Assembly: GCA_021775555.1 (NCBI GenBank)
Contig: JAJFHP010000066.1
Coordinates: 1 to 40,165, forward strand
DNA: 40,165 bases
Direction: 5' to 3'
From: Hyphomicrobiales bacterium
GTDB taxonomy: Bacteria; Pseudomonadota; Alphaproteobacteria; Rhizobiales; Methyloligellaceae
Made by a program: the position numbers and the translations under genes. The notes below the pieces were generated by a model, which was given only the letters and a program-made list of their open reading frames with translations, searched no databases and had not been told where the DNA came from. Positions 8,272 to 16,078 of the stretch are shown piece by piece (within the stretch, counting starts at the first letter, position 1; every line of letters starts with the position of its first letter).

Positions 8272-8910
8272 TCACTGTATGAAGGGGTTCGTCTGCCGCT
8301 CCTCACCGATAGTGCTCGGAGGGCCGTGGCCGCAGATAAAGGCCATGTCATCGCCGAGCGGGAGCAACTTGGTCTTGATCGCGTTAATCAGCGCGTCATG
8401 ATCACCATAAGGAAAATCGGTTCGCCCGATCGACCCCTTGAACAGCACATCCCCAACATGCGCGACGCGCAATTCTTCGTTGATGAACACCACATGACCC
8501 GGCGCGTGACCCGGGCAATGCTTCACATCGAATGTGAAGGGACCAAAGGAGACCGTATCTCCTTCATCGAGCCAGCGGTCCGGCGTCACGTTGCGTGATC
8601 CGGCAATGCCGTAATCAGCACCTGATTTCTCAAGCTCATCAAGCAGGAACTTGTCCGCTTCATGAGGGCCTTCGATGTGAACGCCCAGTTTTTCTTTCAA
8701 CTCCGCCGCCCCGCCCGCATGGTCAATATGTCCGTGGGTCAGCAGGATCTTCTCAACCTCGAAACCTATCTCGGCGACGGCCTCAAGAATGCGCGCCACA
8801 TCACCGCCTGGGTCGATAACCGTGCCAATCATGGTCTCCTCGTCATACATCAGCGTGCAATTTTGCTGCAGCAGCGTAACCGGCAGGAGAGTTGCTTTCA
8901 GACTGGGCAT
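8272..8910 (-). CDS. metallo-beta-lactamase-fold hydrolase (glyoxalase II-like, YcbL type)
   Basis: A 212-residue protein from ATG at 8910 (MPSLKATLLPVT); an upstream GTG at 8955 would add 15 residues not typical of the family. The zinc-binding motif THGHIDHAGG is at residues 58-67, followed by HCPGHAPGH, GDVLFKGSIGRTDFP and the final ICGHGPPSTIG. The set gives two metal sites and matches the short YcbL/glyoxalase-II-like thioesterase group, which lacks the C-terminal glutathione-binding helices of full glyoxalase II. The likely reaction is thioester hydrolysis in the cytoplasm, substrate unknown. It converges with the BA14K gene. Confidence 0.88.
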   Translation of the reverse strand: MPSLKATLLPVTLLQQNCTLMYDEETMIGTVIDPGGDVARILEAVAEIGFEVEKILLTHGHIDHAGGAAELKEKLGVHIEGPHEADKFLLDELEKSGADYGIAGSRNVTPDRWLDEGDTVSFGPFTFDVKHCPGHAPGHVVFINEELRVAHVGDVLFKGSIGRTDFPYGDHDALINAIKTKLLPLGDDMAFICGHGPPSTIGEERQTNPFIQ

Positions 8911-9098
8911 GAAGGGGAGCTTTCTTATTTTCAATAGCAGTCTGAGAAGTCGCACCTGTACGGGTGAAACACAAGCAAATGGTCATGAAATTTTTCGATA
9001 CGCGATCACGCTCGATTGAATCGCTGGTGATCGGATAGCGGTGTTAATGTCTCGCAACAAATCAAATCATGCGTTCGCATTATACAGAGGATACTCCT

Positions 9099-9695
9099 AT
9101 GACACCGGCGCGCGGCTCCCTTTCCCTGGTCATGGCATTTGCCGCGGCCTTGCTGATGTCCTTCATGGCTCCCGCCCTTATGGCGGCCCCCGCAGGTAAA
9201 AAAGCACCGGACTGGGATATCGCCGAATGGATCAATTCTGAACCCCTCAGCCTCTCGGGGCTGAAAGGCAAGGTGATCGTGATCGATTTTTTCCAACTCT
9301 GGTGCCCGGGCTGCAATTCCTTCTCGATCCCGCTGATGCATCATTGGGAACAGGTGTTTGAGAAAGAAGCCTCCGAAGGCCGTATCACATTTGTCAGCAT
9401 CCACACTGTATTTGAGGGGCACAATTTCCAGACTCCCAAACGTCTGCGCCGTTTCCTGAAAAAGAAGGGGATCAACCATGCGGTCGGGATCGACCGGCAT
9501 ATCGATGGCAATCGGCTTCCTGAAACCATGCGGCTCTACAACACCATGGGCACGCCCGAAATGGCCATCATCGACAAACATGGTAACATTCGCTTGCAGC
9601 GCTTCGGTTTCTTCGAGCCTGCCTATGGCGAGAGCCTCATCCGCACCCTGCTGGAAGAACAGTTCACACCTGAAAAAGCGCGCCTTGCACGCTAG
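9099..9695 (+). CDS. TlpA-like periplasmic thioredoxin-fold protein
   Basis: A 198-residue protein. The ATG at 9099 follows CAGAGG. It has an N-terminal signal (core about residues 8-29, ending LMAAPAG), then a thioredoxin fold of the TlpA/AhpC type. The redox motif WCPGC is at residues 68-72 and the cis-proline loop is GTPEMAIIDKHG. These residues indicate thiol-disulfide exchange in the periplasm. No cytochrome maturation or other partner gene is adjacent, so the substrate is not known. Confidence 0.85.
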   Translation: MTPARGSLSLVMAFAAALLMSFMAPALMAAPAGKKAPDWDIAEWINSEPLSLSGLKGKVIVIDFFQLWCPGCNSFSIPLMHHWEQVFEKEASEGRITFVSIHTVFEGHNFQTPKRLRRFLKKKGINHAVGIDRHIDGNRLPETMRLYNTMGTPEMAIIDKHGNIRLQRFGFFEPAYGESLIRTLLEEQFTPEKARLAR

Positions 9696-9871
9696 TCTGG
9701 AGTGTCCCTGCGGCACCTGAACGCCCGAAATCCGCTTGCCTAAAGCCCCTCAGCCAAAATAGAGTAATCCTGCAAACGGGCAGACTATCGGACCCTTGGA
9801 GAAAGCTATTGTGGCGGGGTATCGCCCTTGCCGCCCGGTCTTCCCCCAATTCTGACTTGACTGCCACTGAC

Positions 9872-9897
9872 TGCCGCCCCACCAAGCGGAGGCGGCA
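9872..9897 (+). promoter_or_regulatory. stem-loop in the leader of the cold-shock gene
   Basis: TGCCGCC (9872-9878) and GGCGGCA (9891-9897) form a perfect 7-bp stem with a 12-base loop, 33 bases before the ATG at 9930. No T-run follows, so it is not a terminator. Cold-shock mRNAs often carry structured leaders that change with temperature; that role here is inference only. Confidence 0.4.
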
Positions 9898-9929
9898 TAG
9901 TGTACATACGGGGAAAAGGAGATCACCCG

Positions 9930-10145
9930 ATGAGCGAAACCGGAACGGTGAAATTTTTCAACCATTCCCGCGGCTTCGGCTTCATTACGCCGGACGATGG
10001 CGGCAAGGACGTGTTTGTCCACATAACCGCATTGGAGGCATCAGGCCTGCCCGCGCTTGATGAAGGCGCCAAGGTCACATTCGAGACCGAGCCTGACAGG
10101 CGCGGCAAAGGCCCTCAGGCGGTCAACGTCCAGCTCGCGGAATAA
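9930..10145 (+). CDS. cspA: cold-shock protein (CspA family)
   Basis: A 71-residue single cold-shock domain ([20 protein letters not shown]). The RNP1 motif is RGFGFIT and RNP2 is VFVHI, the aromatic nucleic-acid-binding patches of the OB fold. The family binds single-stranded RNA or DNA and melts secondary structure. The ATG at 9930 follows AAAGGA; a 10-residue upstream extension in the same frame is not conserved in the family. Single-gene unit with a possible structured leader (stem-loop at 9872-9897). Confidence 0.95.
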   Translation: MSETGTVKFFNHSRGFGFITPDDGGKDVFVHITALEASGLPALDEGAKVTFETEPDRRGKGPQAVNVQLAE

Positions 10146-10233
10146 AATTTCTGACTGTCTGACAGGTCCCGGTTTTAAGTTTCTGTTAGCCAAGTTCTCC
10201 TAGTCTGACGGCAGTACAGGGAGTTTTTTGCCC

Positions 10234-10443
10234 ATGAGTTCTGTCGCCAACATTGCTGCTGCCGCGGTCGCCTCGACACAGGCGCAGGTGCAAATGGCCG
10301 TAGCCGCGAAATTTGTGAAAATGAACGCGGATAACGCACAGTCGGTCGTCCAGCTCATCGAGGCAGCAAACGCAAACCTGCAGCAAGTGGTGAGCTCAGC
10401 TACTGGACCCGGTGTGGGCGGGTCAATCGATATCAGCGTCTAG
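10234..10443 (+). CDS. YjfB-like small protein (putative motility family)
   Basis: A 69-residue protein from ATG at 10234, after a CAGGGA-type site. It is one amphipathic helix (VAAAAVASTQAQVQMAVAAK region) followed by a second (VVQLIEAANANLQQVV) and a short GGSIDISV tail. That layout, two helices then a G-x-IDV-type C-terminus at about 60-70 residues, fits the YjfB family described as putative motility proteins. No flagellar gene is in the window, so the role is open. It converges on the formyltransferase gene. Confidence 0.65.
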   Translation: MSSVANIAAAAVASTQAQVQMAVAAKFVKMNADNAQSVVQLIEAANANLQQVVSSATGPGVGGSIDISV

Positions 10444-10472
10444 CTGAAGACCCCACGCCATCAGACTTCAGC
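10443..10472. terminator. inverted repeat between convergent genes
   Basis: GCTGAAG at 10443-10449 and CTTCAGC at 10466-10472 form a perfect 7-bp stem spanning the 24-base gap between the yjfB-like and formyltransferase genes and touching both stop codons. There is no T-run. It may serve as a shared 3' end for both transcripts. Confidence 0.35.
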
Positions 10473-11379
10473 CCAGCCTGGTTCCGGCTTCCAGTCCAGC
10501 GTCCGCGGCATATTCGCTCGCGCCGACCTTCTTTTCCTTGGGAGCCCGAACCCGGCCGACGCGCAACGCACCGCCGCCAGCCGCAATCGTCATGCCCTCA
10601 TCGGAAATTGCGAGCACCTCACCCGGCGCGCCCTCACCTTCCACCATGGTACTGTCGAACAGTTTCAACTCGACATCGCCATGGGACGTCCAAGCGCCAG
10701 GGGCCGGGTCGGCCCCGCGAATGAGGTTGTGAACTTCCTGCACCGGTTTTGACCAGTCGATGCCGACATCTTTTTTGCGGCACCAGCTCTCATAGGTCTT
10801 CTTGGTATGATCCTGATCGACCTTCGGGGCCTTGCCTTCGCGAACCAAATCCACGGAGTCCATCATAGCTTCGACACCCATCGGAAACAGGTTTTTGAAG
10901 TAGATTGAGCCAAGCGTATCGTCGGGACCAATCTCGACGGTTTTCTGCATCAGGATGGGTCCTTCATCCAGCCCCTCGTCGGGCCAGAAAATCGAAAGTC
11001 CCGTTTCCTTTCGCCCCATGATAATGGGCCAGTTGATGGAACTGGGACCGCGATGCAGCGGCAGCAGCGAGGGGTGATACTGGATGGTTCCGAGCTTGGG
11101 AACATCGAGGGCCGGTTGCGGCACGAACAGCGTCACATAGGCCATGACGCATAGATCCGGTTCGAGGGATTTAAGTTGCTCCCAAACCTCTTCATTTTTC
11201 CAGGATGCGGGCTGGCGCACATCGAAGCCTTTTTCCTGGGCAAAAACTTTTAGTGGATCTTCCGGACGGCCTTCCTTGTCCGGTGCGCAATAAACACCAA
11301 CCACATTCTCACCGCGCTCCAGAAGCTTTTCCAGAACCGCCTTGCCGAAGGCTTCCTGCCCGTGAACCACAATCCGCAT
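10468..11379 (-). CDS. formyltransferase, like the hydrolase domain of 10-formyl-THF dehydrogenase
   Basis: A 303-residue protein with the Met-tRNA/10-formyl-THF formyltransferase fold. It resembles the N-terminal hydrolase domain of vertebrate ALDH1L1 more than Fmt: MRIVVHGQEAFG start, YHPSLLPLHRGPSSINW with the catalytic His, SIFWPDEGLDEGPILMQ with the catalytic Asp, and NLIRGADPAPGAWT in the C-terminal domain. The length is that of the hydrolase domain alone; the carrier and aldehyde dehydrogenase domains of ALDH1L1 are absent. The family binds 10-formyl-tetrahydrofolate. It is the last gene of a minus-strand cluster after two TPP-enzyme subunits, 100 bases downstream of the beta subunit. 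True substrate unknown. Confidence 0.85.
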   Translation of the reverse strand: MRIVVHGQEAFGKAVLEKLLERGENVVGVYCAPDKEGRPEDPLKVFAQEKGFDVRQPASWKNEEVWEQLKSLEPDLCVMAYVTLFVPQPALDVPKLGTIQYHPSLLPLHRGPSSINWPIIMGRKETGLSIFWPDEGLDEGPILMQKTVEIGPDDTLGSIYFKNLFPMGVEAMMDSVDLVREGKAPKVDQDHTKKTYESWCRKKDVGIDWSKPVQEVHNLIRGADPAPGAWTSHGDVELKLFDSTMVEGEGAPGEVLAISDEGMTIAAGGGALRVGRVRAPKEKKVGASEYAADAGLEAGTRLG

Positions 11380-11479
11380 GATGATGCTGCCCCTACCTGT
11401 TGATGGTCTAATCTTTCGGTTGGTGGTGGTATATCACCGCTCTGGTCTTTTGTATACCAACAGAAATACGGGGTCTTAT

Positions 11480-12070
11480 TCACATCTGATCGAGAACGGA
11501 CGAGCGAAAAGTGCGGACGAGCCCTGGCCCATCCATGGACGGAAAGACCGGTGCATCGGTACTGGGAGCAATCTTGGCCACGGCAAGCACCGGTCCATCT
11601 TCCTTTAAGAGAAAGCCGGTGAGCCTGGAAACCTCATTGTCATTGCGCACGGTCATCGTCTTTTCAAAGCCAGAGCCAAGCGCGATTTGCGCGATATCCG
11701 CGCGCACCGCCGACAGTCCCGATTGAGACCCGGTTTCCTCGAACATTTCATTGTCCATGACCAGGATACCCAAATTTTTTGGCGCCTGGGCGGAGACCAC
11801 CGAGAGTGAACCGATGCCCATCATCATGTCGCCATCACCGGCAACAACGAGCACGCGGCGTTCAGGCTGCGCGAGGGCCAACCCGAGACCGGTCGGAACC
11901 GATAGCCCCATGGCACCCCAAAGGTAAGCATTTTCATCTGCTGGCGAAACGGCAAACAGGTCATAAGTGGAAGTGCCGAGACTGGACACAACGAGCGCAT
12001 CATTCCGCTCCTCAAGAACCCGCGCCAGAACGTCCCGCCGCTTTAGCATTTCCATATCCCCAACCATCAT
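11480..12070 (-). CDS. TPP-dependent decarboxylase beta subunit, sulfopyruvate decarboxylase ComE-like
   Basis: A 196-residue protein holding the pyrophosphate (PP) domain of a split TPP enzyme. The thiamine-diphosphate/Mg motif runs from GDGDMMMGIGSL to VMDNEMFEETG (GDG near residue 98, metal-binding Asn about 28 residues later). The preceding block YLWGAMGLSVPTGLGLALA is typical of ComE and phosphonopyruvate decarboxylases. Its start overlaps the alpha gene stop by four bases (ATGA), so the two are translationally coupled and likely form an alpha/beta complex. Sulfopyruvate, phosphonopyruvate or another 2-oxo acid could be the substrate; nothing nearby makes either of the first two. Confidence 0.85.
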   Translation of the reverse strand: MMVGDMEMLKRRDVLARVLEERNDALVVSSLGTSTYDLFAVSPADENAYLWGAMGLSVPTGLGLALAQPERRVLVVAGDGDMMMGIGSLSVVSAQAPKNLGILVMDNEMFEETGSQSGLSAVRADIAQIALGSGFEKTMTVRNDNEVSRLTGFLLKEDGPVLAVAKIAPSTDAPVFPSMDGPGLVRTFRSSVLDQM

Positions 12071-12603
12071 TTCGAAAAACTCTTCACGCCTATCACCTGC
12101 TGGGCGATCAACACCGCCACCGCCTTGCCATTGTCAAACGCCATATCGATGGCTTGTCCAAATAAGGTCGCGACATCTTCCTTCGTCTTCGCTTCCAGGC
12201 AGGTGACGCCCATGGCCTCGAAAACCTGCCTGACCGCCCGGCCCATGGGGAACTGTGCCGGGTTGCCCTCACCCTCCTGGCCACGCATGGTGACCAGCAT
12301 CAGACACGGACTCTGCGAAAAGGCCGGCAAAGCCAGGCCGTTGATAATATTACCGGTGCCGCTCGATTGCAGGCACAGCAGCGAACGCGTGCCCCCGAGC
12401 CACGCTCCATAAGCCATGCCGACCCCTTCTTCCTCGGTGGAAAGGGTGACGACGCGGACATCCTCATCGCCGCTGCACATGTTGAGCAACCGGGTAAGAC
12501 CGGCGTCGGGCACGGTCGTAACAAGGGAAATACCGGCCTCTTTAATGAGAGAATAGACCGGTTCTGACCAGCCATCATCCGTTTGTGCGGGAGATTGTGA
12601 CAT
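12067..12603 (-). CDS. TPP-dependent decarboxylase alpha subunit, sulfopyruvate decarboxylase ComD-like
   Basis: A 178-residue protein with the PYR domain of a split TPP enzyme. The cofactor-activating glutamate lies in TLSTEEEGVGMAYG (Glu57-59), which is the EEEGVG signature of ComD. Further ComD-like blocks are LQSSGTGNIINGLA, TMRGQEGEGNPAQFPMG and the start TTVPDAGL. ComDE in methanogens decarboxylates 3-sulfopyruvate in coenzyme M synthesis; bacterial relatives have varied or unknown substrates. First gene of the three-gene unit with the beta subunit and the formyltransferase. A small wHTH-like gene lies 111 bases upstream on the same strand and may regulate it. Confidence 0.85.
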   Translation of the reverse strand: MSQSPAQTDDGWSEPVYSLIKEAGISLVTTVPDAGLTRLLNMCSGDEDVRVVTLSTEEEGVGMAYGAWLGGTRSLLCLQSSGTGNIINGLALPAFSQSPCLMLVTMRGQEGEGNPAQFPMGRAVRQVFEAMGVTCLEAKTKEDVATLFGQAIDMAFDNGKAVAVLIAQQVIGVKSFSK

Positions 12604-12714
12604 GAGTGATATGTGTTCCTCTTGATGCGAACTTCACTGCGAGCCTAGCCCATTCACAGGGCCATGACGCAAAGAAGCGTCCTCATGAAAAGGACAAAAA
12701 CCTGAACTGAATTG

Positions 12715-13008
12715 TCAGGTTGACTGGGATGATTTGAAGATTTTCTCCAGCATGTTGCCGCCCGGCAACGGCCCTGAAATTGCATATCTCGATCTGGGAA
12801 GTTTGCGGAACCGCCAGCGTGCCAACTCAAGTTGACCGCGCAGTGTAATCGCCACTTCGCCGAAGTTTTTTTCTTCGACAAACCCCGACTCAAGCAACTT
12901 GTTAATCCGGTTTTTCAGGGCCGGTCCTGGCGTCTCATTGCTACTGTTGAGACGCCTTAAAATCCGGCAATCGGCCCTGTCCAGACCCACAACTGGACTC
13001 GACACCAC
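12715..13008 (-). CDS. small protein with a possible winged-helix domain
   Basis: A 97-residue basic protein. The start is GTG at 13008, preceded by a GGGGGG run; an ATG at 13010 is in another frame. The pattern of a short first helix (DRADCRILRRL), a second helix (PALKNRINKLLESGFVEEKN) and a beta pair (GEVAITLRGQLELARWR) looks like a winged helix-turn-helix of the kind found in small transcription regulators. I do not recognise a family. It sits just upstream of, and on the same strand as, the ComDE-like operon. An inverted repeat at 13046-13072 in front of its start could be its operator. Confidence 0.55.
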   Translation of the reverse strand: MVSSPVVGLDRADCRILRRLNSSNETPGPALKNRINKLLESGFVEEKNFGEVAITLRGQLELARWRFRKLPRSRYAISGPLPGGNMLEKIFKSSQST

Positions 13009-13045
13009 ATACCCCCCGAGACCTGCTTACAAAAATCTTTGGTCT

Positions 13046-13072
13046 CTAAACACTTACCCAGAAAGAGTTTAG
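13046..13072. promoter_or_regulatory. 10-bp inverted repeat upstream of the wHTH-like gene (candidate operator)
   Basis: CTAAACACTT (13046-13055) and AAGAGTTTAG (13063-13072) pair at 9 of 10 positions around a 7-base loop. It lies about 40-65 bases upstream of the GTG at 13008, a usual place for an operator. It is not followed by a T-run in either direction. Whether the small HTH-like protein binds it is inference. Confidence 0.4.
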
Positions 13073-13250
13073 CACGCCGTATGCACACCTCAAGGCCTCT
13101 TGCTGCAAGCCTATATTCATGTTGGGGATAAACTATGGATAAGTTTGGTTAGAGGGCATCAACACTGCTTTCGTCAATCATAGCGGCATGGTTTCCTGTA
13201 CCCCTTCTAAAACGCCAAAGTGAGAGCTGGGAAAAGTGGAGTTTCATCCC

Positions 13251-14657
13251 ATGTCCGACAACAAACACGCTTTGCCCGATGTTCTGGATGGGCTGGATAA
13301 AAACACAGAAGCGGCCCTTGCGCGACTCATCGAAATTCTGAAAATTCCCAGCATTTCAACCGACCCGGCCCATAATGGCGATTGTGCGCGTGCCGCGGAC
13401 TGGTGTGCCGCAACCCTGACGGACATCGGGTTCGAGGCATCGGTGCGCCCCACCAATGGCCAACCCATGGTGGTCGGCCATTACCGGGCTGAAAGTGTGG
13501 GGGCTGCCCCGCATGTGCTGTTCTATGGACATTATGATGTGCAGCCGGCAGACCCGCTGGAGGAATGGGACAGTCCGCCTTTTGAACCGCGCATGGAGGA
13601 GGAAGGGACCAACGGCAAAATTATTGTTGGCCGGGGTGCGTCCGACGACAAGGGCCAGTTCATGACGTTTCTGGAAGCGTGCCGGGCATGGAAAAATATC
13701 CATGGTGCCCTGCCCGTTTCGGTTTCTGTATTGCTTGAGGGCGAAGAGGAATCCGGCTCCCCCTCTCTGGGGCCATTCCTCGACGCCAATGCGGAAGAAC
13801 TCAAGGCTGATCTCGCACTCGTATGTGACACCGGGCAATGGGATGCCACCTCACCCGCCATTACCACCATGCTGCGAGGCCTTGCCCATGCCGAAATCAT
13901 CATTACTGGACCTTCTCGTGATCTGCATTCGGGCATGTATGGCGGCCCGGTTCAAAACGCCATCCGGGTTCTCACTTCAATTTTAGGCGATCTCCAGGAC
14001 GCGGAAGGACGGGTGAAAATTCCAGGCTTCTATGACGGCATCATCGACCCCACCCCCGAACAGCTGGCCCAGTGGGCCACGCTCGGCGTCGATGAGAAAA
14101 CATATCTTGAAGCAATCGGCCTTGAGCATAAAGCCGGCGAGCAGGACCGCTCTCTACTGGAACAGCTCTGGTCTCGCCCGACGGCTGAGATCAACGGCAT
14201 TATAGGCGGCTATACCGGCCCGGGCTCCAAGACGGTGATCCCGTCAAAAGCCTTATCCAAACTCACTTTCCGCCTGGTTCCGGGACAGGATCCGGACAAA
14301 ATCATCAATGGATTCAAAAAGTTCGTCTCAGAGCGCCTGCCCGATGACTGCTCCGTGGAGTATCTCGAAAGCGGCGGCTCGCCAGCGGTTGGGTTCGATG
14401 TCACGGCTCCTGCCTTCACATGTGCATCTGAAGCCCTGGAAGAGGAATGGGGCAAGGCGCCGGTGCTGATGGGTTGCGGCGGCTCCATCCCGATTGTGGA
14501 ATCCTTTCAGTCAGAGCTTGGTATGGAATCCCTGCTCGTCGGTTTCGCGCTCGACGATGACCGCATCCATGCCCCAAACGAGAAATATAATCTAAACAGC
14601 TTCCGTAAGGGTGCGCGCAGCTGGGCGCGGATTTTGCAGAAACTCGCCGCACTTTAA
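13251..14657 (+). CDS. M20-family dipeptidase/metallopeptidase
   Basis: A 468-residue cytoplasmic zinc peptidase of the M20 (ArgE/DapE/carnosinase-like) family. Zn ligands and catalytic residues visible are GHYDVQPAD (His94, Asp96), GRGASDDKGQ (Asp132), LEGEEESGS (catalytic Glu165/Glu166 pair), CDTG, and the last His in DDDRIHAPNEKYNL. The length and the SDDKGQ and HDVQPAD-type motifs fit the dipeptidase subgroup. ATG at 13251 is preferred; an upstream GTG at 13236 adds five residues. It is monocistronic, 240 bases from the divergent wHTH-like gene. Substrate not predicted. Confidence 0.92.
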   Translation: MSDNKHALPDVLDGLDKNTEAALARLIEILKIPSISTDPAHNGDCARAADWCAATLTDIGFEASVRPTNGQPMVVGHYRAESVGAAPHVLFYGHYDVQPADPLEEWDSPPFEPRMEEEGTNGKIIVGRGASDDKGQFMTFLEACRAWKNIHGALPVSVSVLLEGEEESGSPSLGPFLDANAEELKADLALVCDTGQWDATSPAITTMLRGLAHAEIIITGPSRDLHSGMYGGPVQNAIRVLTSILGDLQDAEGRVKIPGFYDGIIDPTPEQLAQWATLGVDEKTYLEAIGLEHKAGEQDRSLLEQLWSRPTAEINGIIGGYTGPGSKTVIPSKALSKLTFRLVPGQDPDKIINGFKKFVSERLPDDCSVEYLESGGSPAVGFDVTAPAFTCASEALEEEWGKAPVLMGCGGSIPIVESFQSELGMESLLVGFALDDDRIHAPNEKYNLNSFRKGARSWARILQKLAAL

Positions 14658-14733
14658 TATGTATATTTTCCCCGCGCCCCAACCCGGCTAGTCTCCCGCC
14701 CCGGTTTACACGTCAAAACAAAAGGAACACCCC

Positions 14734-15336
14734 ATGATCCTCCGCTCCTCGCCCTCCTCGCCCTTCGGGCGCAAATGCAAGTTATCGGCATCGATCCTTG
14801 GCATCATGGATCGGTTCGAAATCACCCGAACGAATACCAATGATCCAGATGATCCAATCGCGACGGAAAACCCGCTGGCCAAGATCCCTGCCCTGATCCT
14901 CGACGATGGCAGCATCATGTATGACAGCCGCGTCATTTGCGAATATTTCGATACACTGGCCGGTGGCGGGAAGCTGTTCCCCGCAGATAATACGCGCTGG
15001 GCGGCCCTCACCCTGCAGTCCCTGGGTGACGGCATTCTTGATGCTGGCATCCTGCAAGTCTACGAAAAGCGTTTCCGGCCTGTAGACAAGCGCCACCAGG
15101 AATGGGTGGACCGGCAGACCGGCAAGGTCTCTCGCGCTCTGGCGCATCTGGAAGCAAATACGCCATTGACGGGCAACGCCCCAACAATCGGGGACATTAC
15201 CCTTGCCTGCGCATTGGGATATCAGGACTTTCGATTCGAAGGCACATGGCGCAAGGACCACCCGAATCTCGTCGCATGGCTCGACACGTTCGCCAAGGCA
15301 GTCCCGGCATATGATGAAACCATACCGAAAGACTAA
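14734..15336 (+). CDS. glutathione S-transferase family protein
   Basis: A 200-residue protein. The N-terminal thioredoxin-like domain begins MILRSSPSSPFGRKCKL (SPFGRK is the usual glutathione-site start in bacterial GSTs), with the cis-Pro loop ENPLAKIPALILDDG and the YDSRVICEY segment that binds the gamma-glutamyl part. The C-terminal helical domain contains NAPTIGDITLACALGY with the conserved N-capping Asp. AAAAGG precedes the ATG. Its 3' end overlaps the RNase T2 start by about 26 bases, so the two may be cotranscribed. Substrate unknown. Confidence 0.9.
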   Translation: MILRSSPSSPFGRKCKLSASILGIMDRFEITRTNTNDPDDPIATENPLAKIPALILDDGSIMYDSRVICEYFDTLAGGGKLFPADNTRWAALTLQSLGDGILDAGILQVYEKRFRPVDKRHQEWVDRQTGKVSRALAHLEANTPLTGNAPTIGDITLACALGYQDFRFEGTWRKDHPNLVAWLDTFAKAVPAYDETIPKD

Positions 15337-15997
15337 GCCGCTGCACCGATTGCCGCTCGCCTTGCTCCTGTGCGGCACGGGGATCTCACAGGCCCTGGCC
15401 GCCGGTATTCCCGGGAAATTCGATTATTACGTGCTGGCGCTGTCCTGGTCGCCTAGCTTTTGTGCCAGTGAGGGCCGCGCGAAAAAATCGCCGCAATGCA
15501 GTAGCACGCGGCCCTATGCCTTCGTGCTGCACGGGCTGTGGCCGCAATTTGAGAAAGGTTGGCCGAAAGATTGCGCCACGCCCCGTAAACCATGGGTGCC
15601 CAGCAAGCTGATCGCCACCATGCTGGACATCATGCCGGCGCGAGGGCTGGTCATTCACCAGTATAAAAAGCATGGCACCTGTTCCGGGCTTGATCCGGAA
15701 AGCTATTTCAAGGCTGCGCGAGCGACGTTTAAAACCATAAAAATCCCGGCACGCTATTTACATCCACAAAAGCCTGTACTGGTCTCTCCACGCGAGATTG
15801 AAAATGATTTCCTTAAAACAAATCATAGCCTTACCCCAGATATGATTTCCATCTCCTGTGGCCGGAACAAACGGCTCCGCGAGGTGCGCATCTGTTTCTC
15901 GAAAGGCCTCGAGTTGCGCCCCTGCGGTGTCAACGAAACGCAAGCGAAACTGTGCCGGCTCGACAAGATTGTCATGCCGCCAGTGCGCGGGCGCTAA
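15311..15997 (+). CDS. RNase T2-family protein with an altered second active-site motif
   Basis: A 228-residue secreted protein. Of two adjacent ATGs (15311, 15314), I used the first; the signal peptide core is LPLALLLCGTGISQALA. The fold is RNase T2: YYVLALSWSPSFC near the N-terminus, CAS I as VLHGLWPQ with its catalytic His, and CAS II as IHQYKKHGTC (His116, Gln117, Lys and His near 120-121). In characterised enzymes CAS II reads HExxKHG, so Gln117 replaces the catalytic Glu. Six or more cysteines fit the disulfide pattern. The family cleaves RNA in the periplasm through 2',3'-cyclic phosphates. Activity may be reduced or changed here. Confidence 0.9.
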   Translation: MMKPYRKTKPLHRLPLALLLCGTGISQALAAGIPGKFDYYVLALSWSPSFCASEGRAKKSPQCSSTRPYAFVLHGLWPQFEKGWPKDCATPRKPWVPSKLIATMLDIMPARGLVIHQYKKHGTCSGLDPESYFKAARATFKTIKIPARYLHPQKPVLVSPREIENDFLKTNHSLTPDMISISCGRNKRLREVRICFSKGLELRPCGVNETQAKLCRLDKIVMPPVRGR

Positions 15998-16078
15998 TCC
16001 TGCCTGCGACTTGAGCTTGTTCACCGCTCCTGCACATCCCATCTCTAAACAAATACTCAAACCCTGGGAGGGTTCGTC

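Noticed and set aside
13121-13142. DnaA-box-like sequences (TATGGATAA at 13134-13142 and GGGGATAAA just before)
   Set aside because: One mismatch each to the consensus and only two sites, with no origin-associated genes nearby; too weak for an origin claim.
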